The position numbers and the translations under genes are program-made. From assembly GCA_001898835.1 (NCBI GenBank), contig MKVM01000001.1:461538-525537 (forward strand): DNA of 64,000 nt. The letters run 5' to 3'. Below, piece by piece: positions 9,571 through 18,016 of this stretch. Within the stretch, counting starts at the first letter, position 1. Every line of letters starts with the position of its first letter. The stretch comes from Micrococcales bacterium 72-143 (lineage in GTDB: Bacteria > Actinomycetota > Actinomycetes > Actinomycetales > Microbacteriaceae). The notes under the pieces are model-generated. The model was not told the DNA's origin. It made no database searches and saw nothing but the letters and a program-made list of their open reading frames with translations.

Positions 9571-10533
9571 TCAGACCGTTCGGGCGAGCGGCGCGCCGTC
9601 GAGGAGGAAGGCGCCCGCACCCACCGTGCGACTCGACCGCGACGCGGCGTCCTGCAGCAGCCGACCGGTGAGCGCCTCGGGTGCGGCAGCGATCGCCAGG
9701 CCGCGGCGCGCGAGCTCCGCCGCGATCTGCACCTGATGATCGTCGACGTGCTCGTGGTGACGCGCGAGCCGGGGCACCAGAACAGGGCACTTGCCCGCCT
9801 CGATCGCCGTCACCGCCGCCCCGACGCCGGCGTGCGAGACCACGAGGTCCGCCTCCGCCACCGCGGAGGCGAGCTCGGCGTGCGGCACGGTCGCGCGACC
9901 CGCGATCCCGTGGGCGGAGACGTCGCGCGGCCCGGTCTGCCACAGCACCTCGACCCCGGCGAGCAGGGGCGCGAGCGCCGACAGCAGGCGGTCGAAGCCG
10001 TAGCCGTCCTGTGTGCCGAGCGACACGACGGCGGTGCGGATGGGCGCCGTCGCCCGCACGGGCCCGGGCTCGAAGGCGTCGAAGATGGCCCCGCGGAAGC
10101 GCCAGCGCTCCGACGCCCAGGCCGGATACTGCGTGTAGGTGCGGACGCGGGGGAAGCGCGCCACGATCCGTCCGGACAGCGATGGGCCGTCGGCTCGGGC
10201 CGCGGACTCGATGTAGTGCGCCTCGACGCCGCGCCTTGCCGCCTGCGGCAGGGCGGCCACCGCGGGGCTCGCCCCCGTGCTCACCACCCGCTCGATGTCC
10301 TCCGTGCCGAGCAGACGGCGCACGATGCGCGCGATGCGCGCCGTGCTCGCGATGTCGCGGGGCGCCGCGAACGGGATGAACACGACGCGCCGTCCGGCGA
10401 GGAGGCTCGTCGAGAGGCCGTTCTCGAACGTGGCCCACAGCTGATCCTCGGGGGCGATGCCGAGACGCGGCGCAAGCGTGAACAGCTGCTTGAGGTGACC
10501 GCCACCGGAGCAGATGAGAAGGGTCTGGGGCAT
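9571..10533 (-). CDS. Fused Alg14/Alg13-type glycosyltransferase (PssD-PssE fusion)
   Basis: A 320-residue protein carrying both halves of the Alg13/Alg14 system. Residues 5-17 (LLICSGGGHLKQL) match the membrane-associated PssD/EpsE half. The C-terminal half, with 'VVSHAGVGAAVTAIEAGK' and a following P-x-L-x-R-x-x-x-H-x-E-H-V-D-D-H-Q stretch, matches the donor-binding PssE/EpsF half, like the C-terminus of GT28 enzymes. In many bacteria these are two genes. A start at 10533 has GGGAG just upstream and lies 11 bp after the phosphotransferase gene. It probably adds the second sugar of the repeat. Confidence 0.75.
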   Translation of the reverse strand: MPQTLLICSGGGHLKQLFTLAPRLGIAPEDQLWATFENGLSTSLLAGRRVVFIPFAAPRDIASTARIARIVRRLLGTEDIERVVSTGASPAVAALPQAARRGVEAHYIESAARADGPSLSGRIVARFPRVRTYTQYPAWASERWRFRGAIFDAFEPGPVRATAPIRTAVVSLGTQDGYGFDRLLSALAPLLAGVEVLWQTGPRDVSAHGIAGRATVPHAELASAVAEADLVVSHAGVGAAVTAIEAGKCPVLVPRLARHHEHVDDHQVQIAAELARRGLAIAAAPEALTGRLLQDAASRSSRTVGAGAFLLDGAPLARTV

Positions 10534-10544
10534 CGGGACTCCCG

Positions 10545-12053
10545 TCAGTAGGCGCCTTCCGAACGGAAGACGGCACGGATGGTCTTGAGCAGGATGAGCA
10601 GATCGCCCGTGACCGACCAGTTCTCCACATACGAGAGGTCGAGCTTGACGCTGTCCTCCCAGCTGAGGTTCGAACGCCCGGAGACCTGCCACAGGCCGGT
10701 GATGCCCGGCTTGATGAGCAGGCGGCGGTTCACGCGATCCTCGTACTTCTCGACCTCGGCCGGCAGCGGCGGGCGCGGGCCGATGAGGCTCATGTCGCCG
10801 ATGAGGACGTTCACGAACTGGGGCAGCTCGTCGAGCGAGTAGCGGCGCATGACGCGGCCGATGGGCGTGATGCGCGGATCGCCCTTGATCTTGAAGAGCA
10901 CCTCGTTGCCCGCATCGCGTTCGGCCTGCAGGGCGGCGAGCCGGGCCTCCGCATCGACCACCATCGAGCGGAACTTGAACATCGTGAAGGTGCTGCCTTG
11001 CAACCCCACCCGGGTCTGCCGGAAGATCACCGGTCCCGCGCTCGAGAGCCGGATCGACATCGCCAGGAAGGCGAGCACGGGCGCGAGCAGCACGAGCGCG
11101 GCGCCCGCCGCGACGACGTCGATGACCCGCTTGACCGCGTGGTTGACACCCGTGTACTGCGGCAGATCGACGTGCACCATCGGGAGGTCCTGCACCGGTC
11201 GAAGGTGCATCCGGGGACCGGCCACATCCGTCAGCCTCGACACCAGGATGAGTTCGGTGCGCGCGTTCTCGAGCTGCCAGCCGAGCTCCCGGATCTGCGC
11301 GTGGCCGCCGGGGAGGTTGCCGGCGATCATCACGGCGCGCGTGCGCGTGCGGCGCGAGATCGCCGGGAGGTCGTCGATGTCGATCGTCGGCAGTTCGCCT
11401 TCCACGTCGTGCACGCGGCGACCGTCGGTCACCACGACGCCGATCGGCCGATATCCGGCGCGCAGGTTGACCCGCAGCTGACGCACGACGCGCTGCACGT
11501 CGGCAGCGGGACCCACGACGATCGCACCGGTGAGGCAGCGGCCCGCGCGGCGCATCGCGTTGAGCGCGCGCCGCCACGCGACGCGCCCGGCGAGCAGGAG
11601 CGCGAGCCCCACCGGCAGTGCGACCGCGAGGTAGCCGCGAGCCACCTCGAGCTGCACGAGGAACGACAGGATGGCGAGCAGGCCGAAGGTCCACAGCGTC
11701 GCGTTGACCACGCGCTGGTACTCGATCATGCCCACCGCGATGATGCGTGTGTCCCGCGAGCGGGTGGCGGAGAGGCTCAGGATCCACAGTGCTGCGACGG
11801 CGATCGCGACGCCGAGGTAGAGCGAGTCGACGGAGCCGCCCCGCCCGGCGGGCATGCCGAAGCGCACGAACTGCGCGACGGCGAGGCTCGCGCCGATCGC
11901 GAGCGTGTCGGTGACGACGAGGGCGCGAGTGAGGCGCCCCGGCCAGGCGAGCCGCCGCGGCTGCGCGGCGACGCGATCGGAGCGCACCGCGGGGTGCGGG
12001 GTGACGCCCAGGGCGGGGCGACGGGGGGAGAAAGCGGTGGCGAGACCAGACAT
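10545..12053 (-). CDS. Polyprenyl glycosylphosphotransferase (initiating enzyme, WbaP/CpsE-like)
   Basis: A 502-residue enzyme with four or five N-terminal helices, a central nucleotide-binding-like domain and a C-terminal sugar-phosphotransferase domain. That domain holds 'KRVIDVVAAGAALVLL', 'TMFKFRSMVVDAE', 'DELPQFVNVLIGDMSLIGPR' and 'KPGITGLWQVSGRS', the core motifs of bacterial sugar transferases. It transfers hexose-1-phosphate to undecaprenyl phosphate and so starts the repeat unit. I prefer the ATG at 12053 because an upstream in-frame extension has no ribosome site and overlaps the promoter. It precedes the fused Alg14/13 gene in one operon. Confidence 0.85.
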   Translation of the reverse strand: MSGLATAFSPRRPALGVTPHPAVRSDRVAAQPRRLAWPGRLTRALVVTDTLAIGASLAVAQFVRFGMPAGRGGSVDSLYLGVAIAVAALWILSLSATRSRDTRIIAVGMIEYQRVVNATLWTFGLLAILSFLVQLEVARGYLAVALPVGLALLLAGRVAWRRALNAMRRAGRCLTGAIVVGPAADVQRVVRQLRVNLRAGYRPIGVVVTDGRRVHDVEGELPTIDIDDLPAISRRTRTRAVMIAGNLPGGHAQIRELGWQLENARTELILVSRLTDVAGPRMHLRPVQDLPMVHVDLPQYTGVNHAVKRVIDVVAAGAALVLLAPVLAFLAMSIRLSSAGPVIFRQTRVGLQGSTFTMFKFRSMVVDAEARLAALQAERDAGNEVLFKIKGDPRITPIGRVMRRYSLDELPQFVNVLIGDMSLIGPRPPLPAEVEKYEDRVNRRLLIKPGITGLWQVSGRSNLSWEDSVKLDLSYVENWSVTGDLLILLKTIRAVFRSEGAY

Positions 12054-12210
12054 GCAACCGTGCCTTTCGAGCGGGGGGAACTCGAGGACACCGCTCGGTG
12101 CGACACGACTGAGGTACCGGGCGGACGTCAGCGGTGACAGCAATCGGACGGCCGCGGGCGGCCGTTCCGGCGGCAATCGGGATGCATCCGGAGTTGGGGT
12201 ACTGATGGGG

Positions 12211-12239
12211 AGGGTAGCGGGAACGCGGTGGTGCGACAA
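12211..12239 (-). promoter_or_regulatory. Promoter of the glycosylphosphotransferase operon
   Basis: On the minus strand, TTGTCG (12239-12234), a 17-bp spacer and TACCCT (12216-12211) form a good primary-sigma promoter. It would give a leader of about 150 nt before the ATG at 12053. The 228-bp gap (12054-12281) holds nothing else that I can support. Confidence 0.5.
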
Positions 12240-12281
12240 CCGGCCGGACCGCTTCGTTACCGGGAGTTCGTGGCGCCGAAA

Positions 12282-13454
12282 TCAGCCCGACACATTGGCG
12301 GTCGCGTAGAGCAGTTCGAACACCATCCGATGCCGCGACTCCCACGAGTTCTCGGTCACGAAACGCGCCCGACGCTGCTCGTCGGCGCGTCCGAGCGCGA
12401 GCAGTCGGTCGACGGAACCCGCGAAGTCGGCGACACGCGGCGCGAGCAGCACACGATCGTCGATGCCTCGCATGGGCGGCAGGTCGACCGACAGCACGGG
12501 TGCGCCGCCGGCGAGGTACTCGTACGCCTTGAGCGGGCTCATCGCCTCGGTCAGCGGCGTGAGACGATGCGCCACGAGGGCCGCCTCCGCGTTGCGCAGC
12601 ACGGCGACGAGCTCCGCCCGGCCGACAGCCGGATGGGCGACCACGTTGGACAGGCCCGCCACGGGCGAAAGATGGTCCGGTGCGGCCACGTGGCCGAGCA
12701 GCACGACCGTGACGTCGGGCCGCGCTCGTGCGAGGGCGGCGACGCCCTCGGCGTCGAGCCGTTCGTCGATCGTTCCCACGTAGACCAGACGCGGGGTGCG
12801 GATGGCGTCGAACCAGGCGGGCGCAGCCGGCTGTGGCCCGCTCCACTCCGAGACCTCGACGCCGTTCGGCACGACGACGCCGGGCCCCGTGGGGGCGATG
12901 CGCTCGACGATCTGCGCGGAGACGGCGGCCACCGGCATCCCGCTCGCCGCGATCCGCCGGTAGGCGTCCCGGTAGGCCGGCCAGAACTCTGAGCGCCCGG
13001 GGTAGCTCGTCCAGTCGTCACGACCGAAGTACACGACGCGCGCGGCCCAGGAGGTGTCGGCGAACCCGGCGACGAGCGGATGCGTGGTCAGCAGCAGCGG
13101 CCGCTCCATGCCGGCGCCCCGTGCCGCGCGGCCGAGCGCCCGACCGTAGGCGCGGTAGCGCGCCTCGAGCGCGTCGGGGTCGAGCGGGTCACGGCGATCG
13201 CGCAGCCGCCAGGGCTGGAGGAGCCGGCGCCCCGCCAGGGCGGGGAAAGCGGCACCGGTGCCGAGTGCGCGGCGCGCGAGCACGGTCGGAAGCCAGCGAT
13301 AGGGGTTGGCGATGATGACGTCGCACACCCCCGGATCGGCGATGAGGGCGGCCGCCAGCCGGTCGGGGGGGCGCATCATCCCTCGGTACACCGCGTCGTC
13401 CCAGGTCTCGTACGAGAAGGTGAAGACCACGCCGTGGGCGGTGCGGGGGCTCAC
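12282..13454 (-). CDS. Glycosyltransferase, GT-B fold, TuaH-like
   Basis: A 390-residue GT-B protein. The N-terminus 'VVFTFSYETWDDAVYRGM' followed by 'RPPDRL' resembles TuaH and similar glycosyltransferases that lack the usual GT4 start. The C-terminal half has 'PRLVYVGTIDERLDAEGV' and 'SPLKAYEYLAGGAPVLSVD', the sugar-nucleotide binding region. The GTG at 13454 overlaps the acetyltransferase stop in a GTGA junction. It is a likely exopolysaccharide glycosyltransferase of unknown specificity. Confidence 0.72.
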   Translation of the reverse strand: MSPRTAHGVVFTFSYETWDDAVYRGMMRPPDRLAAALIADPGVCDVIIANPYRWLPTVLARRALGTGAAFPALAGRRLLQPWRLRDRRDPLDPDALEARYRAYGRALGRAARGAGMERPLLLTTHPLVAGFADTSWAARVVYFGRDDWTSYPGRSEFWPAYRDAYRRIAASGMPVAAVSAQIVERIAPTGPGVVVPNGVEVSEWSGPQPAAPAWFDAIRTPRLVYVGTIDERLDAEGVAALARARPDVTVVLLGHVAAPDHLSPVAGLSNVVAHPAVGRAELVAVLRNAEAALVAHRLTPLTEAMSPLKAYEYLAGGAPVLSVDLPPMRGIDDRVLLAPRVADFAGSVDRLLALGRADEQRRARFVTENSWESRHRMVFELLYATANVSG

Positions 13455-14008
13455 GCGAGCTGCCTGATCAGACGGGCGGGAGAGCCGGCGACCACGGCGC
13501 GCGCCGGGACGTCCTCGCGTACGACGCTGTTGGCGCCGACCACCGCGTTCTCTCCGATCGTGACCCCGGGCAGGACGACGACGTTCTGGCCGAGCCACGC
13601 GCCGCGGCAGATGCGCACCGGCGCGACGCGCACGAGCGGCTGATCCCGGATGAAGGCGGTCGGGTCGTCGAAGCCGTGGGAGTGGTCGGTGATGTAGCAG
13701 CCGCGGGCGATGTCGACGCCCTCCTCGATGACGACGCTCTGCACGGCCGTGATCGACGTCTGGTTGATGCGCGCACGATCGTGCAGCTCGATGACCGGGG
13801 CAGGATGCGCTCGCATGGGCGACATGAGCCAGGAGCCTGCACCCACGATGACCCCGGAGCCGATCGAGATGAGGTCGGGATTTCCCGTGCGGAATGGCAG
13901 CAGGATGCGCGACCCTCTCCCGAAGGAGTGGAAGCCGCGTGCTGCCATCACACTGAACGCAGCGTCCCTGGCGCGTTGCAGACCCATCAGAAAACCGAGC
14001 GCGCTCAT
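13451..14008 (-). CDS. Left-handed beta-helix O-acetyltransferase
   Basis: A 185-residue hexapeptide-repeat acyltransferase of the WcaF/NodL/xenobiotic acetyltransferase type. Repeats run from about residue 45 to the end ('ISIGSGVIVGAGSW', 'PVRICRGAWLGQNVVVLPGV', 'IGENAVVGANSVV'). A likely catalytic histidine lies in 'ITDHSHGFDD'. The ATG at 14008 is preferred over the GTG three bases earlier because GGAG sits five bases before it. It is coupled to the TuaH-like glycosyltransferase and probably O-acetylates the polymer or its precursor. Confidence 0.78.
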   Translation of the reverse strand: MSALGFLMGLQRARDAAFSVMAARGFHSFGRGSRILLPFRTGNPDLISIGSGVIVGAGSWLMSPMRAHPAPVIELHDRARINQTSITAVQSVVIEEGVDIARGCYITDHSHGFDDPTAFIRDQPLVRVAPVRICRGAWLGQNVVVLPGVTIGENAVVGANSVVREDVPARAVVAGSPARLIRQLA

Positions 14009-14135
14009 CACGTCTCCTTGTCGGGGTCCTGTCCCGCGGTGCCACCATATCCGTCGCGGCCTGGCCCCCGAAGCGGGGTCATCGGAATTTAACGCCGCGT
14101 TTACACGCCGCCCTCTGACGGCAACACGGGCTGGC

Positions 14136-14141
14136 TATGGT
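14136..14141 (+). promoter_or_regulatory. -10 box, probable leaderless promoter
   Basis: TATGGT ends six bases before the ATG at 14148, which places the transcription start on the start codon. The gene has no Shine-Dalgarno sequence. The rest of the 139-bp divergent gap (14009-14147) holds the GGAG site of the acetyltransferase gene and an AT-richer stretch around 14088-14105. Confidence 0.5.
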
Positions 14142-14147
14142 CGGGCC

Positions 14148-15416
14148 ATGTCCACCCCCCGGGACCCTCGACCGTCCGTGCTCCGCGACGTCGCCGTGCG
14201 CGCGCGCGCCGTCTCGCGCGCCCCTGCGCTCCGTCGTGCGGCGGCCGCTCTCGCTGCGGCCGCCACACCGCGGCGGCGCGCGCCGGCTCCCACGACGCAT
14301 ATCCTCATCGCCCCGCCCGGGCACGGGAACATCGGGGATCAGGCGCTCGTCGAGGCGTTCATCGAGCGTGTCGACGGGCCGATCCTCGTCATCGCCCGAC
14401 GTGCCGGGGACGCCGTGGTGCCGGACGGCGAGGCGGAGCGCGTGCGGGTTCTCGCCCTCCCCTCCCTCGTGTACGGCGGCGCGATCGGCCATGCACGCGA
14501 CATGCGCGCCTTCGCGCGGCTGCTCGACACGGCGGCCTCGCTGAGCGTCGTGGGAGCCGACGTCATGGACGGCGCGTACGTCACGGGCGCCTCGATCGCG
14601 CGCGCCGACCTCGCGCGGATGGCGGCACGCCGTGGCATCGATGCGCGCGTGCTCGGCTTCAGCTGGAACGCCGCCCCGCATCCAGCCGCCCGCGAGGCGG
14701 TGCTGCGCGCGGAACGGGCGGGGGTGCAGCTGCTGCTGCGCGACCCCGTCTCGTACGAACGCGCTCGGGGCGACGGCTTCGCGCGGCCCGAGCTCACCGC
14801 GGATATCGTCTTCACTGCGCGCAGCCACGACGACGGTCTCGCGGCGGAGACGGCCGCGCGGCTGGGGGGTAGGGCGTACGCGATCGTCAACGCGAGCGGG
14901 CTGGTGGGAGAAGTGGAGCCGCAGCTCGCCGAGTACCTCCCGATCGTCACCGCGCTGCGCGCGCGGGGGCTCGGCGTCGTCGTGCTCCCCCACGTGTCGC
15001 GGCCCGGCGCCGACGACCTGCCGGTGTGCCGTCGGCTCGTGGAGGCCGCGGACGATCCCGCGGTCGTGCTCGTCGACCGGCTCGAGACGCCGCAGCGCAT
15101 CAGGGGTCTCGCCCGCGGTGCGGCGATCACGGTGACGGGGCGAATGCATCTCGCGATCATGTCGCTGCTCGCCGGCGTCCCCGCCGTCACCGTCGCGACG
15201 CAGGGCAAGGTGGAGGGCCTCATGGCGTCGCTCGGCGCCGACGAGCTCTGCCAGGCGCCGGGACCGGGCCTCGGCGCGCGGGCGGTGCAGGTGATCGACG
15301 CCGCTCTCCCGGAGGGATCCGACATCCGCTCCGCGATCGCCGCCGGACTCGCCGAGGTGGTGACGCGCGCCGAGCTCAACGTCGCCGGGCTCGTGGCCGA
15401 GCCCGCGCCGGTCTAG
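14148..15416 (+). CDS. Polysaccharide pyruvyl transferase family protein
   Basis: A 422-residue protein of the WcaK/CsaB pyruvyltransferase superfamily. It has 'APPGHGNIGDQALVEAFI' near residue 55, the conserved glycine-rich 'GNxGD' start of the family, and a C-terminal 'TGRMHLAIMSLLAGVPAV', the conserved 'GxRxHxxI' sugar-binding block. The family moves pyruvate from phosphoenolpyruvate to a sugar as a ketal, adding negative charge to the polymer. It is transcribed alone at the edge of the locus from a leaderless-type promoter. Some relatives work on other glycans. Confidence 0.75.
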   Translation: MSTPRDPRPSVLRDVAVRARAVSRAPALRRAAAALAAAATPRRRAPAPTTHILIAPPGHGNIGDQALVEAFIERVDGPILVIARRAGDAVVPDGEAERVRVLALPSLVYGGAIGHARDMRAFARLLDTAASLSVVGADVMDGAYVTGASIARADLARMAARRGIDARVLGFSWNAAPHPAAREAVLRAERAGVQLLLRDPVSYERARGDGFARPELTADIVFTARSHDDGLAAETAARLGGRAYAIVNASGLVGEVEPQLAEYLPIVTALRARGLGVVVLPHVSRPGADDLPVCRRLVEAADDPAVVLVDRLETPQRIRGLARGAAITVTGRMHLAIMSLLAGVPAVTVATQGKVEGLMASLGADELCQAPGPGLGARAVQVIDAALPEGSDIRSAIAAGLAEVVTRAELNVAGLVAEPAPV

Positions 15417-15438
15417 GGTGCGCTGATCGCGACCGCGG

Positions 15439-16560
15439 TCACCGGCGACGCGCGAACGACGGTGTCTCGACCGAGGCGCCTTCGCCGAGCCGACGCACGC
15501 GCGCGATGCCCCGACGACGCGCGGCGAGCTCCACCCACAGCAGGTACGCGGCCGTGAACACCGCCTGGACGAGGGGCGCGAGGGGACCGCTCCCCTCCGA
15601 GCTCATGACCGTCGTGCCGAGCACGCCGCTCGTCAGCAGCAGGAAGGAGATGACGTTGTTGACCACGTGCAGGGCGATCGCCGCCTCGAGGCCACCGGTG
15701 CGCCAGGTGACGACGGCGAAGCCTGCGCCCATGACGGCGACGCTCAGCATCCCCCAGATCTCGTACTGCGTGTGACCGATCGTGAAGATGACGGTCGAGA
15801 GCACGATCGCGGGCCAGACGGGCCGCAGCCACGCGCCGAGCGTCTGCAGCATGAGGCCGCGGAAGACGTACTCCTCCGCCGCGGACTGCAGCGGCACGAG
15901 CAGGAGGATGACCACGACCGACACCGCGAAGGTCGCGGCCGGCACCGGCACCGGCACCAGCGGCTCGCCGAAGGCCAGGGGCAGGAACGACAGCGCGCTG
16001 TTGACGACCGTGATGACGAGCGCGGGGATCGCGCACCACAGCATCCAGCGCCAGCGGATGCGGAACGCGACCGAGTGGCGCAGCCCCACGGGCCGCAGAC
16101 CCGCGCACAGCATCGCGAGCGGCACGCACGGCAGCATGATCGCGACCGATGCGAGCAGGTAGGCGAGGCTCAGCGGGTTCGAGGTGTCGGAGAGGTGCGC
16201 GAGCAGTGCCGTCGGATCGGTCATCATCGCGAAGTCGGCGTCGCCGCTCGCGAGGGCCGCGATGAACCAGGCCACAGCGACCACGATCGACAGCACGAGG
16301 TAGAACACGATGAAGAGCGCCACCGCGACGAGCGGGCGCCACCACGCATAGCGTCGGCTCGTGCGGAACAGCCGGTGGTACGGCGTCGGATCCTCGACGG
16401 GCGGTGGCGCGATCATGCCCGGGTACGGGGGCACGTTCTGCGAGGACCCCGGAGGCACGTACGGCCCCTGCGGGTATGCGGGCTGCTGCTGCGGAGCGAA
16501 CTCGCCGTACGGCGGCTGCGGCGGATACGGGGGCTGCGGCCCCTGCCCGACGCCGCTCAT
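15439..16560 (-). CDS. CPBP family intramembrane metalloprotease
   Basis: A 373-residue protein with a Pro/Gln/Gly/Tyr-rich cytosolic N-terminus of about 60 residues and then about eight membrane helices. The three CPBP (Rce1/Abi) motifs are present: EExxxR as 'AAEEYVFRG', FxxxH as 'FTIGHTQ', and HxxxN as 'ALHVVNN'. It therefore should be an active membrane protease. Its start codon overlaps the stop of the glycyl-tRNA synthetase gene (TGATG), so it is co-translated with a housekeeping gene. The substrate is unknown. Confidence 0.85.
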   Translation of the reverse strand: MSGVGQGPQPPYPPQPPYGEFAPQQQPAYPQGPYVPPGSSQNVPPYPGMIAPPPVEDPTPYHRLFRTSRRYAWWRPLVAVALFIVFYLVLSIVVAVAWFIAALASGDADFAMMTDPTALLAHLSDTSNPLSLAYLLASVAIMLPCVPLAMLCAGLRPVGLRHSVAFRIRWRWMLWCAIPALVITVVNSALSFLPLAFGEPLVPVPVPAATFAVSVVVILLLVPLQSAAEEYVFRGLMLQTLGAWLRPVWPAIVLSTVIFTIGHTQYEIWGMLSVAVMGAGFAVVTWRTGGLEAAIALHVVNNVISFLLLTSGVLGTTVMSSEGSGPLAPLVQAVFTAAYLLWVELAARRRGIARVRRLGEGASVETPSFARRR

Positions 16561-17945
16561 CAGGCGCCGCGCAGCTGCTCGGCGAGGTAGCCGTGCAGCC
16601 TGTCGAGCGACACCCGCTCCTGCGCCATGGTGTCGCGCTCGCGCACGGTGACCGCCTTGTCGTCGAGCGTGTCGAAGTCGACCGTGACCGCGAAGGGCGT
16701 GCCGATCTCGTCCTGCCGGCGGTAGCGGCGGCCGATGGCGCCCGCGTCGTCGAACTCGATCATCCAGTCCTCGCGGAGGTCCGCCGCGAGCTCGCGGGCG
16801 ACGGGCGAGAGCTGCTCGTTGCGCGAGAGCGGCAGCACGGCGACCTTGACGGGCGCGAGGCGCCGGTCGAGGCGCAGCACCGTGCGGGTGTCGACGCCGC
16901 CCTTCGCGTTGGGCGCCTCGTCCTCGTGGTACGCGTCGATGAGGAACGCCATGAGCGCGCGGGTCAGGCCGAACGCCGGCTCGATCACATACGGCACCCA
17001 GCGCTCGTTCGTGGTCTGGTCGAAGTAGGAGAGGTCCTTGCCGGACTGCTCCGAGTGCGTCTTCAGGTCGAAGTCGGTGCGGTTCGCGATGCCCATGAGC
17101 TCGCCCCACTCGCTCGAGGCGAAGTTGAAGCGGTACTCGACGTCGACGGTGCGCTTCGAGTAGTGGCTGAGCTTCTCCTTCGGGTGCTCGTAGAGCCGCA
17201 GGTTCTCCTCGCGGATGCCGAGACCCGTGTACCAGGCGTGAGAGGAGTCGATCCAGTACTGGTGCCACTCCTCGTCGGTGCCCGGCTGCACGAAGAACTC
17301 CATCTCCATCTGCTCGAACTCGCGCGTGCGGAAGATGAAGTTGCCGGGGGTGATCTCGTTGCGGAAGCTCTTGCCGATCTGCGCGATGCCGAACGGGGGC
17401 TTCAGCCGCGAGCTCGAGAGCACGTTGGCGAAGTTGACGAAGATGCCCTGAGCCGTCTCGGGACGCAGGTACGCCATCCCCTCCTCGTCGGCGACGGGCC
17501 CGAGGAAGGTCTTGAGCAGCCCGGAGAAGGCGCGCGGCTCCGTCCACTGGCCGCGGGTGCCGCAGTTCTCGCACACGATGTCGGCGAGGCCGTTCTCGGG
17601 GACGCGGCCCTTCTTCTCCTCGTAGGCCTCGAGCAGGTGGTCCTCGCGGTACCGCTTGTGGCAGTGCAGGCACTCGATGAGCGGGTCGGAGAACACCTCG
17701 ACGTGGCCGGAGGCCTCCCACACCTGCCGGGGCAGGATCACGGAGGAGTCGATGCCGACGATGTCGTCGCGGCGCTGCACCATGAACTTCCACCACTCGC
17801 GCTTGATGTTCTCCTTGAGCGCGGTGCCGAGGGGACCGTAGTCCCACGCGGAGCGGGATCCGCCGTAGATCTCACCAGCCTGGTAGACGAAGCCGCGACG
17901 CTTCGCGAGGGAGATGACCTGGTCGAGGGGGTTGGGCGTCGCCAC
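16560..17945 (-). CDS. glyS: Glycyl-tRNA synthetase (class II, single chain)
   Basis: A 461-residue class II synthetase of the dimeric (alpha2) GlyQS type, charging tRNA-Gly. It begins '[20 protein letters not shown]' and has the family's '[13 protein letters not shown]' block. Two CxxC pairs (CLHC and CENC) form a zinc site. The catalytic core has '[14 protein letters not shown]' and '[16 protein letters not shown]' (motif 2). The length is normal for the family. The start is GTG with AGGAG seven bases upstream, and the CPBP gene follows in the same transcript. Confidence 0.95.
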   Translation of the reverse strand: MATPNPLDQVISLAKRRGFVYQAGEIYGGSRSAWDYGPLGTALKENIKREWWKFMVQRRDDIVGIDSSVILPRQVWEASGHVEVFSDPLIECLHCHKRYREDHLLEAYEEKKGRVPENGLADIVCENCGTRGQWTEPRAFSGLLKTFLGPVADEEGMAYLRPETAQGIFVNFANVLSSSRLKPPFGIAQIGKSFRNEITPGNFIFRTREFEQMEMEFFVQPGTDEEWHQYWIDSSHAWYTGLGIREENLRLYEHPKEKLSHYSKRTVDVEYRFNFASSEWGELMGIANRTDFDLKTHSEQSGKDLSYFDQTTNERWVPYVIEPAFGLTRALMAFLIDAYHEDEAPNAKGGVDTRTVLRLDRRLAPVKVAVLPLSRNEQLSPVARELAADLREDWMIEFDDAGAIGRRYRRQDEIGTPFAVTVDFDTLDDKAVTVRERDTMAQERVSLDRLHGYLAEQLRGA

Positions 17946-18016
17946 GGGAGAGCTCCTGAAGATGGGCCGCGCCGGCTTGCGCGGTCTGGATGGAGTCCCA
18001 GCCTACCGAGCGCGCG

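Noticed and set aside
12054-12239. Upstream in-frame start for the glycosylphosphotransferase
   Set aside because: The extension lacks a ribosome site, has unusual composition and overlaps a good promoter at 12211-12239.
10534-12846. Long upstream extension of the fused Alg14/13 frame across the phosphotransferase gene
   Set aside because: It runs through the well-conserved glycosylphosphotransferase in another frame; the ATG at 10533 with a GGGAG site explains the gene.
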